A stretch of DNA of 64,000 bases from NCBI RefSeq assembly GCF_035222275.1, contig NC_085884.1, positions 1,736,001-1,800,000 of the forward strand. The letters are read 5' to 3'. Under the pieces are notes generated by a model. The model did not search any database and had not been told where the DNA came from. It saw only the letters and a program-made list of their open reading frames with translations. This document shows positions 21,851 through 33,844 of this stretch, piece by piece. The stretch's first letter is position 1; each line of letters starts with the position of its first letter. The DNA is from Podospora bellae-mahoneyi (Eukaryota > Ascomycota > Sordariomycetes > Sordariales > Podosporaceae). Made by a program: the position numbers and the translations under genes.

Positions 21851-23631
21851 TGCGGGGAAATGACGGCAGAGAGGAGCCGGGAGAGGAGGAGGAGGAGGAG
21901 GAGCGGGAAGGGAGAAGATTGGTTCGCAGGCTGTAGTAGGTGGGCAGGTTGGAGGTACGAGAGAGGGTGTCGTTTTTCAGGATGTGAGGCATTCGGAGCG
22001 AGGGTTGGATGGGTTGAGTGGTTTCCTCGTGGCTGATCTGGACACGCTTGGGCTTACAACGGGTGACGTAGCGTTGGTTTAAGGGTCAACGGTCACGGAG
22101 GACGGGCGGGCGTTTGAGTAAGTTTGTCGTGGTGGGAGTTGAGTTGACGCGCCGCGAGTCGAGGGGACACCGTTGGGTATCTGTAGCCGCAACTCCTGGC
22201 AGACAGTAGAAGAAAAGCAAAACAGGGTGACGGGGTATCAGGGAACATTTTGATGTCGTTCCGGCGGCTGGAGCAAAAGGACGAAACAGGCCACCTGACG
22301 ATGTGCCGCCGACAGGGATTCAACGGGCACTGAAGACGAACAAAGACAGAAAAGGCGTGGGCGTGGGGAAAGATGGGATGCAGCAGGCGGGGCGGTCTGG
22401 GGCACGCAGCTGACCCCAGAATCTCAGTCTGGGCATTTTCAGCAGCCCGCCCCACCACTGCCCACCAATCAGTGCCCGACAGCCCAACAGGTCAACACCT
22501 GGTGTGATGGGAATCTCCGTATCGCTAGGTGTGAAGAAGCAGGTTTTATTACACTGCCAGACTGGAGAGGCCAGACGATCTTCTTTCCATATACAGAGAC
22601 TCCGTCTGTAACTCGGAAATCCATGACCTCAGCACCTGAAAAGATTGCACAGAAATGGAGACTGTGTGTATAGCCGAGCAATGTGAAGGCGAGACATGCG
22701 AGGCACTGCTTCGCTGGGTTGCACTTGGGTGGTAGCGTAAGGTAAGGTCGGGTAGCTGGTGGCAGGATGGAATGCGGGGGACGGAGTCGCTCGCTTGAGG
22801 CGTCTCTCCCGCATTATGAAGAACGGGCATTACTCCCTGTGAATTCATCAACGTCGGACCTGGAAAGTGGTTCATGAAAAGGGCAACGCTTGATGCTCTG
22901 CTTGGAGACCTGAGTCAGGCTTGTGGTACGTATGAAAAGCCGGAGATATTCCCGATATCCAGTGTAGCGGTTGGGCAACTGTAGAACACGAAGCAAGGCA
23001 AACCTTTCTTTTCACATGTCAGCGGCCGTCAAAGCATGTGCTTGATATCGAACTGCGGGGGAATTCACCGCTTGACCTCTGGCTGCCAACACATAGATCA
23101 TAAGTCACCTACTCGTACTCGACATATGGTAATTGGCTTCACAACATATGGAAAGAAAAGAACCCAGATTTGTTCCTGTCTTTGTTGGGCGTCTCGATCC
23201 TCAAGAGGGCCCAATGTCGCGGTTGTGATTTGCGGGTCCGGGCCGTCAACCTGGAAGTCCGCTGATGACACAATGCTAAGCTATCAATTCGAAGGGGCAT
23301 ACGTGGCTGGATCAATGCATTTGCTCTCTAGAAGCGAGACGTCGACAAGCCCAAAATTCCACTTTAGAGCAGTTTCTGTGGTTGTGAAGGTCGATTAAAG
23401 ACAAGGATGGCGGATCTTGCGGATCTGCGCGGTCATCAGCCGCTTTCTGATTGGCCAACCGAGACCCACCCAACCGGCAGTCAGATTTGGGAAGACCTTT
23501 CGAGGTGCAAATTGGAAAGATAACGCGCGTCCAACAGCATCAACTCTGCGGCGACGACATGGCGAATTGCTTCAGCCCAACTCCCTCGCTCATGGCAAGC
23601 TGAAGCTTGCTTGGGGGTATGCAGCAAGAAA
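21851..23631. other. Divergent intergenic region, lipase / alpha-beta hydrolase
   Basis: 1.8 kb with only short open frames lacking any recognisable protein feature on either strand. It should hold both promoters. Confidence 0.45.
21883..21903. repeat. (GGA)n microsatellite upstream of the lipase gene
   Basis: About seven GGA units in the leader or promoter of the leftward lipase gene. Confidence 0.7.
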
Positions 23632-25214
23632 ATGCTGCCAGAACCCAACATCACCTTTACGGTGCCGAGTCTCCACGACGCCCTCGACATCGACTGTCGT
23701 GTCTACCACCCCGAGTCACTCGCGCCCACGTCTGATGCCGCCCAATGGAAGAAACACGCCGCCATCTTTGCACATCCCTATGCACCTCTGGGCGGCAGCT
23801 TCGATGATCCCGTAGTGGGAATCGTTGCAAGTGCTCTTTTGCGGATGGGCTTCTTGGTTACGACCTTCAATTTCAGAGGGGCTCATGGATCGGCTGGAAA
23901 GACATCCTGGACGGGAAAGGCAGAACAGGCCGACTACAAGTCAGTGATAGGCTTCGTCACCCATTACGTTCATTTCCTGAACCCATATCCGCATATTACT
24001 CTCCGACGGTCCCATTCTGAAGTTCGCGAAAACGAGGTCGAACTGGAAGGCAGAGTTGCAGCCAAGATTCAGCTTCAGCCGCCCACTCCTGAGCCAACAT
24101 TGATGGAAGCTACCCCTCTTTCTGCTGCCAGCACGAAGCCTGTTCTTCTGATGGGCGGTTATTCGTACGGCTCTATGATCACTGCTCAACTACCGGAAAT
24201 CGAACCGGTTATGGCTTTGTTTGAGACACCTGAAAACGGAACGCCGGCTGCTGAGATCCGATTGAGGGCAGAGCATCTCGCCGAGAAGCAGAACACAACT
24301 TTGGCTGACCTGCGCGCCGAATTTGTGGACCGCCAGCACGCCGGATCGCCGCGGCGGACTGGGGGCCTCCGTGTTGGCGGCATCGAGGATATTCGTAGGC
24401 CCCATGAGCCCCGACGTTCACTGTCCGTCGAGCTTGAGGAGAGAATACGGCACGGGATTGAAGAGCTCATGGCCAAAACCAAGAAAGGACCCAAGGCATC
24501 CCAACTGACCGAGATTAGGGACGGTGATGGTCCAAATTCCACTCGTGATGCAGCCTGTTCAACCTCGAAGCATGCCGCTACAGATCACCTGCCCTCTATC
24601 ATAGGACGAACTCAGTATCGACCGGCATATCTTCTGGTGTCACCTCTTCAGGGCATAGTTACAAACTTCATTGCCATATCGGTCCCTACGCAAATTTCCA
24701 GCCTTGCTCGGAAGGCCTGGAATCGGCTCCCAGCCAAGCCTGGCAAAAAATCTGCTACGTCGCCAGAAGCTCCAAAGCCAATTGGTAGGTCCATACTGTA
24801 TTACTTGTCTTCCTTCCATTTGCATGATGAACATCCTACGTTAACCCAGCTCACTCAAACGCATACAATGCGGATGCTGAAAACGCGTATTATCTACTCC
24901 TGACTTCTTCCATCTATTTCTCCTCCATGTCTCAGCTCGCTGTCTGGTTCTGCGCTAACATGCTGGCCCCAGTAGACAACCCGGAGAATAAGTTGACCCA
25001 ACATGACACTCTGGTAGTATACGGCGACAACGATGTCTTTACGCCCGTCCGAAAGCTCAGGACTTGGACTGCCCGGTTGCAGGCGGTACCCAACTCCAAG
25101 TTTCGAGGTGTTGAGGTGTACAGTGCAACGCACTTCTGGGCACAAGCGAAGGTCGCCCAAACCTTGCGCGATGCTGTCATCGTGTTTGCCCAGTCTCTGC
25201 TCGCTGAAACATGA
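23632..25214 (+). CDS. Alpha/beta hydrolase with a large insert
   Basis: Exons are 23632-24784 and 24850-25214, 505 aa. FAHPYAPLGGSFDDPVV is the oxyanion strand, FNFRGAHGSAG the following loop, and GGYSYGS (Ser178) the nucleophile elbow. After the intron VVYGDNDVFTPVRKL gives the acid (Asp444 or 446) and YSATHFWAQ the His (479). Nucleophile and acid are some 265 residues apart, so a large lid/insert domain (residues about 190-390, Arg/Lys/Glu-rich with a helical segment ELEERIRHGIEELMAK) is present. The N-terminus has no signal peptide. ATG 23632 is the first ATG of the frame. The function is hydrolytic; substrate unknown. The CUG/TTG codon upstream in frame is not needed. Confidence 0.85.
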
Positions 25215-25317
25215 ACCACTGGATCTCATTGACCATCAAGTACAAATGCCAAAAGCCTATCAAAACACGGGAACAGGAACACCACCAAACCCAAACCTCA
25301 TGCGCCTAGTGCATACT

Positions 25318-26310
25318 CTACAAACTACGGAGTGCGAAGACTCTGTTGTTCACTGCCTTCTGTGTCACAGGGCACTCATGGCTCAACCACTCCCAAGCAT
25401 GGGGCACGCCTGGATAGAGATGGAACTCGACGTCCACCTTGCCCGCGAGCAGCTTGGCGCCAAATGCATTCACCTCGTCCTTGAACAAGTCCAACCCTCC
25501 AACATCAAGATAAGTCGGCGGCAACCCAGACAGATCCTCAGCCCTTGCCGGCGCTGCATACACGCTCGCGTCAGGACTACTCACAGTTCTGGCACCGGCA
25601 CCGCCCAAATAAGCCTGCCAGCCGATTTCATTCTTTTTGTTTGTCCATGTCAGGTGCTCGTTCAGCGGATGGTCCTCCCGGATGCGCGTTCTGTCATCGA
25701 GCATGGGGTATATCAACACCAGCTTCTTGATGGCGGGCACAAACTTCTTATCGCGAGCCTCGAGTGCCAAGCCAGCGGCCAGACCACCCCCGGCGCTGAT
25801 TCCCATAACACCAATTCTCTTTGGATCGATGTTCTGTTCTTGTGCATTGTCGCGGAGGAACTCCAAGGCAGCGTGCGCATCTTCCAGCGGTTTTGGGAAA
25901 GGGGCCTCGGGAGAGAGCCGATAAGCGGGAGCATAGAAGGTCAGCCTTGTCTCGGCCGCATAGCGGATGATGTCTTTTCTGAAGGATGTAACCGAGCCGG
26001 AGACAAAGCCACCTCCATGGAGATAGAGGACGCAAGGACGTCCAGCTGGTGCCGGTGTTGATGAAGATGCTGGGGGGTCGAAGCGGTGGAGTTTGAGCTC
26101 AGTGCCGTCGGCCGACTTGTATGAGAGTTCTGTTTCGGCAACTCTGCTTCTCGCCGGGCAGGGGAAGAGGCTCATGACGGTGTTGATCATGAAATCATTC
26201 TGTTTGCGGAGTGATTCAGCGTCAGTTGGGACGGGTGGGACATATGATGCATAGGGTGCTATGGCCCTGGCATAGTCGGCGTCAAGACTGAGCTTTTGGT
26301 CGGAAGACAT
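25318..26310 (-). CDS. HSL-type alpha/beta hydrolase (esterase/lipase)
   Basis: A single exon, 330 aa from ATG 26310. It is a hormone-sensitive-lipase-family esterase: CVLYLHGGGFVSGSV provides the HGGG oxyanion hole, RIGVMGISAGGGLAAGLAL the GxSxG nucleophile, and LPPTYLDVGGLDLFKDE the Asp. PGVPHAWEW gives the His. The upstream in-frame ATG at 26376 would add 22 residues (MNIALISEKYLLLLLQ), which could be a hydrophobic lead but has no clear support; I prefer 26310 (MSSDQKLSL). It is tail-to-tail with the previous hydrolase gene, only 103 bases apart. Substrate is not readable, likely short-chain esters or a detoxification substrate. Confidence 0.9.
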   Translation of the reverse strand: MSSDQKLSLDADYARAIAPYASYVPPVPTDAESLRKQNDFMINTVMSLFPCPARSRVAETELSYKSADGTELKLHRFDPPASSSTPAPAGRPCVLYLHGGGFVSGSVTSFRKDIIRYAAETRLTFYAPAYRLSPEAPFPKPLEDAHAALEFLRDNAQEQNIDPKRIGVMGISAGGGLAAGLALEARDKKFVPAIKKLVLIYPMLDDRTRIREDHPLNEHLTWTNKKNEIGWQAYLGGAGARTVSSPDASVYAAPARAEDLSGLPPTYLDVGGLDLFKDEVNAFGAKLLAGKVDVEFHLYPGVPHAWEWLSHECPVTQKAVNNRVFALRSL

Positions 26311-27047
26311 GTTGGAGATGTTTGGCTTCTGGAGGAGAAGGAGAAGGTACTTTTCAGAAATAAGAGCGATGTTCATCTCCTACTTTCAACCTATATATGC
26401 ATATTATTCCTCTCACCTCCGGGGACCATAACGACGCGTACGAACCGAGACAAAACCGGACCGGGCCGTTTTGCAAGGACCGAGCGTTGGTCTTTCCCTG
26501 GGTTTTAGCGCTGCGGAATTCTCAGCATTGGCGACTGTTGGCACACCGTTACAAACGGCTCGTGCTTTAGGGCGAAAGGCAAACTTCAAGTTCCTGAGCA
26601 CGTTTTGTTCGGAGCATTCCCCGGGTCGTGTCTTGGGCCGATGCCCCGAGGGCGACTTCCGGCTGGTCTAGAGCTGGTAGAAGCTTGCAAGGCATGAGGT
26701 CTGAGTGCGACGGAATTTGGGAATGCCGAGGGGGCGCTGTTTGTGCGTTTTACTTGGACTCTTTTCTTGAAACACACCATGAGGCAATTATAATGATTTA
26801 CGTAAATACCTTTACACTTTGCCGCAGATTTGAGCCAGTCCTTGAAGTGGGTGTCATTTAGGGGCCATGTCGCGTTAGGGTTGTATAGTATCAGAGGCAG
26901 GCATCACCAGATCTCTCCTTGTCTCGGAACATCAAGTCAACAAAGCAAAATCATGTTTCATTCTCTCTTCCCCGTTCAATTTTCTAGAACTAATAACTCT
27001 CATGATGGTACACCACTCCCTCATCTCCTGCTTCCCCGGGGGGCCTT
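26311..27047. other. Intergenic upstream of the HSL esterase
   Basis: Esterase promoter plus the 3' end of the DUF1996 gene. CTATATATGCATATTATT near 26392-26408 is a candidate TATA region for the esterase. No other feature is seen. Confidence 0.4.
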
Positions 27048-28273
27048 TTAGCTGGCAGCAGTCTGGCCGGGCATAGCCTTGATCCCTGTTGTTGAAGACA
27101 CTCTAGTCAGCTTTTCATCTTCACCAAACATAAAATCATGACAGCAAAACTCACAGTTATCACCGGTATCCTCATTCACAATCTTCTTGATGGTGCACCT
27201 GTTCATCGCGGCGACATTCTGCGACTTGAGCGGCCGGCCGTTCTCGCACGCGTTGAACATGCACGAGTGGTCCATGGCTCTCTGGAGGGAGTCGCCCTTC
27301 CAGCCGAAGAGGTAGTCGGCGTGGGTGCCGTAGCCCTTGGAGTCGGTGTAGGAGAGGGTGAAGGGGTTGGCGCCGCCAGAGGGCCACATGCTGTTGAACT
27401 GAGTCGTGTCCCAGAGGGTCTCGTAGGCGACCTGGGGCATGCGGACGGGGTGGGAGGCGGGGCAGGGGCCGGCATTTTGGAAGGCTTCCTTGCCGGTGTT
27501 GTACATGTGTGATTGGTGGTCGGGGGAGTCGACGTTTTTGCCGTCCCAGCAGCTGGTGAGAGGGGAGGGGGGGTTAGCGGTTGGTTAGGTAGGGGAGAAG
27601 GCGGGAGGGGGGGATAAGGGTGTGGCTTTACGCTGGGAAATGGTGGACTGTCATGATGCCGCCTCTGCAAGGCTTGGTTGGGAAGTCGGAGAGCTCGGGG
27701 AAGCGGGTGCCCTTGTTCTCGAGGCATACGAACTTGAGGCCGACATTGGCGCGGGAGCCGCTGAGGGAGGTGGTGGTTGGGTTGCCGACGACCATGCGGA
27801 AGCCCTGTAGTCACACGGTTAGTATTGCTTGCTCCCTTCCAGGCTCATGTGGCTGGCAAAGGTCTGGTACTTACGGGCGGGAACGATGTGATCTTGACAT
27901 TGCCGTTCGAGTTGAAGTCCTGCTGGGTGTAATAGACGGTCATACCACCGTTGATGCCGTTGGGCAGGGCTGTGTTCTGCATGATGGGGACACGCTTGTA
28001 GGTGCCGTTGGGGTGCTTGAAGAACATAACGGCGGTCCAGTAGTTGGAAAAGTCCTCGCTAAAGGTGCAGGTCGTGCAAGTTCCCTGCTCACCAATGTCA
28101 CCGCTCATCGAGGCGTTGAAGGCATCACCACCGACAATTTGGTGAAGATGAGCTGAAGGAAGCGCGCCAGGCTCAACGAGGGGGTCGAGACGCTGGATGG
28201 TCAAGGTCGAGCATCCGAAGCGCAACGCAGCCTGGGAGGGCGCGATGAGCGCAGAAAGAGTGAGCCACTTCAT
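27048..28273 (-). CDS. Secreted DUF1996-domain protein
   Basis: Exons are 28273-27875, 27804-27632, 27552-27155 and 27085-27048, 335 aa. The N-terminus MKWLTLSALIAPSQAA is a signal peptide. The mature protein starts LRFGCSTLTIQRLDPLVEPG, then SAHLHQIVGGDAFN, CTTCTFSEDFSNYWTAV and WPSGGANPFTLSYTDSKGYG, all DUF1996 hallmarks found in many fungal secreted or cell-wall proteins of unknown activity. Later landmarks are HADYLFGWKGDSLQRAMD and CMFNACENG. The last exon is tiny and encodes WIKAMPGQTAAS. Splice phases all close. There is no WSC domain and no GPI-type tail. Even Cys spacing suggests disulfides. Confidence 0.93.
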
Positions 28274-30800
28274 GGGTTTTTTTTTTTCCTTGCCTATTGT
28301 CTTTGCCACGAGAAAATAAAACACAAGGAGCAGGAGTAGGGACCGTTGCTGGATAGAACAGATCCAGAAGAACACCGGTATCCGGGGTGCCTCGATGCGG
28401 GCATATATACCTACATACACTCGCTCGCCTGGCAAAGCTCTTGCCTCTTTTGCAGTTTCTCTATAGTACATTGGTTTTTTTTTTGAGCCGTGTCGTGCCG
28501 TGATAAGAGGTGCCGTCCTCTGATATATCCAGGATCGTCTATTAGATGCTAAATTCTGTATTTGCCCGTTCATCTATTTAAAATGCGGGGGTGACAGTGC
28601 CCTTGACCTTTGACAACCGCGCCGGCAATTCAACCCATACCAATCAACGACGCCTCAACTCCCAGAAACACTATCCGGGTTCCGAGCCTGTAGGTGTGTT
28701 CATCACTCCGCTGGCCAGTGAGGTGAGTGATGGAAAGGGTGTTGAAGCCCAATTTGATCTACCACGTTGCTGTCGTCGGCTTTTGCCACGGCCCAGACAA
28801 CTCCTTTTTGGGCGACTGACATCTGCCGGTGGTGTTGCCTTTCAAGGAAGAGGTCTTGTTATAGCAGCTTCGGACCAACCAAAAACCGTGGCGGACAAGA
28901 TGTTTATATTTTCTTTGATCATGCTATTTGTTTCGATTGGTTGTCGTTTCCTGCGTGTCGCTACCGTGATCACCATCCGGGACGGCTGCCAAGCTTTTCC
29001 CTGAACCCAGATACTGGGCAGGTTTTTGCGTCGTGGTCGGCAAAAGCAGAGATGGGTTTATGGGGGCTTTAAGCTATTTGCTTGATCAGCATGGCTGTTG
29101 GCCTGCAGAGTAATACGGCCAGACCGTTGAGCGATCTTTTTACCGATGGATCTTGGCTGGACTCGACAGGATACATGCAATCTCGCCATAGTTTTTTTTG
29201 GTAATTCGTTGTGCTTTGGCACCCGATTGGCAGGTAGGTAAGGTAGGCACTCTTTCTCTTCAAGGCTGGCGGCTTCTTTGTTATCAACCTTTCTTACGGT
29301 AAACAAGACCAACCATGTTGTCCCCGTGAGAGTGCACGGTCCAAACAAGTTGTGTTTTGTTTTTGTTGTTTTAGTCAGGGGTTCAGGGGTAACAATAGCA
29401 TCACATACTTGTAAAGTTGTACATGCTCTCAAGACGATGGGTTGACGGTAAATCAGGCCTACTTGCCTCTAGACATGGATGAGTAGGGCATGAGGTTTGC
29501 ATTTTTGCTCTGGATAAAGTCCAGCCTTCGCTGCTTCGATGCATTTCACAAGTCGCAACCGATCGATATTCGATGCCTTGACACATGTGAAAACTGCAAA
29601 GACCTTCTAACACTCACCGATATCAATCATTGATTCCAAGTGTGTCTGTCATACGGTCAACACACGTTGTGGGGGCGAATCAGAGCAATTTTCAAGGCAG
29701 ATGCCGGCTGGCAGACTGTCGACTGGATTGATTGTTAAGCACCCAACTAATCACATTTGAAAACAGAATTATTCAAGCTGGAATCAGCAAAACTAAGACA
29801 GATACGGCCAACAGTTCCTGACTCTGTTCGCGGCAGGCAAACCAGGTGGAGAGGAAGAGGACGCTCACCAGCGATAAGATATGGATTATGGAAATGTTGG
29901 AAGGCGGGGAGATAAGCAACTTTTTTGACATCGTGACAGGAGCGGGCGGCCAAGAAGTGGGAGAGGAGACCCCGCATTGCACCACACCCCGGTTTCTTTG
30001 CCCATTTCGGACCTTATCTCTTCACTTGGTGCTTGAATTATCGAATGGCCTAGTCACAAGTTCACGACACCGATAGGACATGTTTCCCCGTGTCTTTTTC
30101 TTTTCCACGCCGATCCGGGCATCGCTGGGGCCGGGTGACGTTGGTTCGGGAAGCTGGATGCCGAGCGAGCGCAACTGAGCTCAGACTTCGGGCCTGCGAT
30201 ATGGGCTTTAGTGATGCTGTCTCCAACGACCCCACTGCCAACGAGATTCCCGGATGACACCCAGGACTCACGTCAGATACCACCTCAGGCAGTCAACGGT
30301 GTATCTTCAATGCTTTCGAGTGTTTATTTGTCGAATAATGATTTCTTTCTCCGTGCTGTCGGCCGAGTATGCTAATTGCCGGTGCAGAGGTTCATGTGGA
30401 TTGCCACGCTGGATCGCGACTTTAGTGAAAGGCTTCTTTGCGTAGCCAGGTCGCTAACGTGGGGTTGGGACTAACTGTCGCTATGCAGTCAGCCACTCAA
30501 CGGTGAGCATCCTTGATGTGCGGGGTTATGTTCCTGCAGCAGGGGTCTTTGAAGGCTGCCAACCATCATGCTTCCATTGGAGGATTCCGGGTGGATGGTA
30601 AGGGACGATATCTGGGAGAGCTCCGATAAGAGCTTCAGTCAATTGGGGTTACGATGGATATGGCCATGACGGATCTGGGTGGGAGAGGGTGAGAAAGATA
30701 TCATAAAAGGTGTCTTCCCCGGTCGTGACCAGCATGGGATTTTGTCCCTAGACCTTCAAGCTCCTTTCAGTCTTTCTGCCCACCAGAGAAAGCATCAGTC
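28274..30800. other. Large divergent intergenic region, DUF1996 / amine oxidase
   Basis: 2.5 kb without a convincing gene. Short frames exist but none has recognisable protein features. A GATAAG at 30625-30630 and CATAAAAGG at about 30701 sit in front of the amine oxidase gene and could be a nitrogen GATA (AreA/NIT2-type) site and a TATA-like box; single matches, so weak. Confidence 0.45.
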
Positions 30801-33327
30801 ATGAGTTTCTTCGACAGCCTGAGCCCTCGGGCCGTGGCTACCTCTGCCCTCCTCCTCATCTCCTTCGCCCAAGATGCCCTCGCTCGCCCCAACCCCGACC
30901 CCAAGGCTCCTTGGGTGAAGAACACTGGCTTGGGCAAGAAGAAGATGGCCAACCACCTCAAGCGTGCCATCATGGGCGACAGGAGAGCTGTCGAGACGCC
31001 CTTCTGCTCCGAAACATTGGCCACCGAAATCAAGGCCCCCAAGCCGAACGTTTGGGGCCCTCTGGTGGACGTCGAGGTTGCTTCTGTTGTTGAGTGGCTT
31101 TTCGCCCAGGCCGATCTCAACCTGACCGTCACGGAAGAAGCGGGTGGATGGGATAACACCATGTAAGAACCGACTGCGCTACAGCAAGCTGGTGGTGGTT
31201 CGTACTGACACATATCTGCGCAGTCAACTTGTCGAAGCCATGTGGCCAAACAAGACTGATGTTCTTGCCTTCGTGGATGGCGATGGCCCTGCGCCGACCA
31301 AGTACGCCCACGTCGTTCTCAACAACCGTGCGACGGAAACCCCCCATTACGCTGATATTATCGTTGGACCCTTGCCCCTTGACAATGCTACTGCCAAGTG
31401 GGAGCCCCTCGAGTATCCCTACACGAAGCAGAACGGTGGCAAGGTGCGCAACCTCGATGCCGATTCCGACCGCCTCTACTCGGAGTGGCTCTTCAAGATC
31501 GGTGCCTCCGTCGCCGACATCACTCTCGATCTGTGGAACGGCACGGCCATGGGCTTGGAAAACGACACCCTCTCCATCTGGGGCATTGACCCTCTCTGGC
31601 AGGATGACGGCGAAATCATCCGCTGGGACACCTTCTGGAACATCCCTACTGGCGACTTTGATGACATGACTCTCTTTCCTCTTGGCCTCTACTTCAGCAG
31701 CGAAGTCAGCGGCAGAGACCCCAGCAAGTGGGAACTTCGTGGGTGGCTGTACAACAGCGTTTTCTATGCCACTACTGAGGAGTTCCGTGCTGCCTACTGG
31801 TCTGAGGACTTCGTCAAGAACGGGCCCAACGTCGATGGCGACTGGGCTAGAACTGACAAGAACGGAGAAACCCCTGAGATGGACAAGGCCCAGGGCCCCG
31901 TCATTGTTGCTCCCGCTGGCGCTCGGTTTGCCGTTGATCACAAGGAGAAGTACGTCGAGTGGATGGACTGGAGCTTCTATGTCGGCTTCAACCGCGACAC
32001 TGGTCCTGGTCTTTTCGACATCCGCTACAAGGGCGAGAGACTCGTCTATGAGCTGTCCCTCCAGGAGGCTTTGGCTCACTATGCTGGCAACGACCCCATG
32101 AACTCCGGCACCGCTTACCTCGACAGCTTCTACGGCTTCGGTCCTTACACCTTCGAGCTTGTCAAGGGATACGACTGCCCTGCCTACGCCACTTATATGA
32201 ACACCTCGTTCTACGTCAATGAGGAGACTCGCACCCACATCGACAGTCTCTGCTTGTTCGAGTACGTGGCCGACTACCCGATGCAGAGACACACCACCTC
32301 GGACTACGTCTCGGTCACCAAGAACACCTATTTTGTGATCAGATCCATTGCCACCATTGGCAACTACGATTACCAGCAGTCCTTCTCCTTCTTCATGGAT
32401 GGTTCTTTCGCCGTCGAGGTTCGCGCTTCTGGCTACATCCAGAGCGCCTACTTTGCTGGCAATGAGGACTACGGCTTCAAGATCCACGACAACCTCAGTG
32501 GTTCCATGCACGATCACGTTCTCAACTTCAAGGCCGATTTCGATGTTCTGGGCACCAACAACTCCATCGAGCTCATGAGCATGGTCCCAGTTTCCAGGTC
32601 CTACCCCTGGTCCGCTGGGAAGGTCCGCAACACCATGGCCCTTGAGCGCAAGTTCATCGAGACCGAGGATGAGTCCCGCTTCAACTGGGGCCCCAACTCG
32701 GCCACTCAGGTCTTGATCGTCAACGAGAACGAGAGGAACAAGCACGGCGAGATGCGCGGCTACCGTGTGCTCCCTTACATGGGCACTTCTCACTTGACTG
32801 TCCAGAACAGCACCAACTTGGGCGTCGCTGCTCAGTGGGCCAACCATGACGTCCAGATCACCAAGTACAAGAATTCTGAGCAGAAGGCTTACCACGCCTT
32901 CAACACGCAGGATGTCCATGATCCTCCCGTCAACTTTGACAAGTACTTCGATGGAGAATCCGTCCGCAACGAGGACATTGTCCTGTGGCTGAACCTGGGC
33001 ATGCACCACGTCCCCCACACGGGTGATCTCCCCAACACGGTGCAGACCACTGCCCATTCAGGCATCCAGTTCATGCCGTCCAATTACTTTGACATTGACC
33101 AGAGCAGACGCACTGTCAACCAGGTCCGCATCAACTACTTTAACGGCAGCGCCGAGGTGGAGGAGTTTGGCCAGTTCAAGGCCGGCAGCTCCGAGGGCAC
33201 TTGCAGCACCTGCAAGCTCAACTACACTCCTCTGGAGCCCGAGCACCAGGGCTACAAGGGCGATGTTGTCATTCGCAAGTTCCCCTTTGACCCCAACAAC
33301 CCGTTCTATGCCACTTCTGGCATCTAA
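30801..33327 (+). CDS. Copper amine oxidase (TPQ-type), secreted
   Basis: Exons are 30801-31162 and 31224-33327, 821 aa. A hydrophobic N-segment (AVATSALLLISFAQDALA) looks like a signal peptide. The topaquinone precursor is Tyr502 in IGNYDYQQSF. The copper ligands are His550 and His552 in MHDHVLNFKADFDV and His716 in MHHVPHTGDLP. The catalytic base is Asp421 in YLDSFYGFGPY. The enzyme oxidatively deaminates primary amines to aldehyde, ammonia and hydrogen peroxide. The first 120 residues are the usual N-terminal domains. The C-terminus (PFYATSGI) is not a peroxisomal signal, unlike many yeast and fungal amine oxidases, so this one is likely extracellular. A long antisense open frame (31129-33057) is a codon-bias shadow. 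Confidence 0.96.
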
Positions 33328-33844
33328 GATGGGAGTGATGATCTGACATGATTATGATTTATGCGGGGATGAATGCCAGGGAGGTTGGTAGTTGATAGAC
33401 ATACCTTATGATTAGATGTAGATGGCAGGCATGTTCAGGGCATGATGTAATGTGGTGGATGGTGTTTGTATGCTTTGGATAGTGCTTTGATGAATACAAA
33501 TGAAGAAGAATTTGAATATCTGTATCATGTGTCTTGGGCTGCGTTGTGAAAAGTGAGGAAATACCTTGACTCCGGTGTACTAGCTGCAAAAAAGGTTATG
33601 TACTTGAGATGTGGATCTCGCAATTGCATAAAGCGCACAATTCCAACTTATGCAATGCGCCTGGGCCATATTTGGGGCTGACACACCCCACACAGCACTT
33701 GGGCACCACCTGTTCAACCTCAGCTCACTCGTGACTCCCGCCCTCAACTGCTCAGATACACAAACACAAATTATTCCGAATCTAAAACCGTTACCCATCA
33801 CACTACCATTGACCTGCCCAGTTTCACCATCGTTCACCTCAGCC
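33328..33844. other. Intergenic between amine oxidase and the two-repeat protein
   Basis: 517 bases; 3' flank of the oxidase and leader of the next gene. An in-frame codon start at 33650 exists but precedes a weak region. Confidence 0.4.

Noticed and set aside
31129-33057. 642-codon minus-strand open frame opposite the copper amine oxidase
   Set aside because: It is a shadow of strong codon bias (C/G third positions) in the sense gene, Val/Ala/Gly/Asp-rich with no family features.
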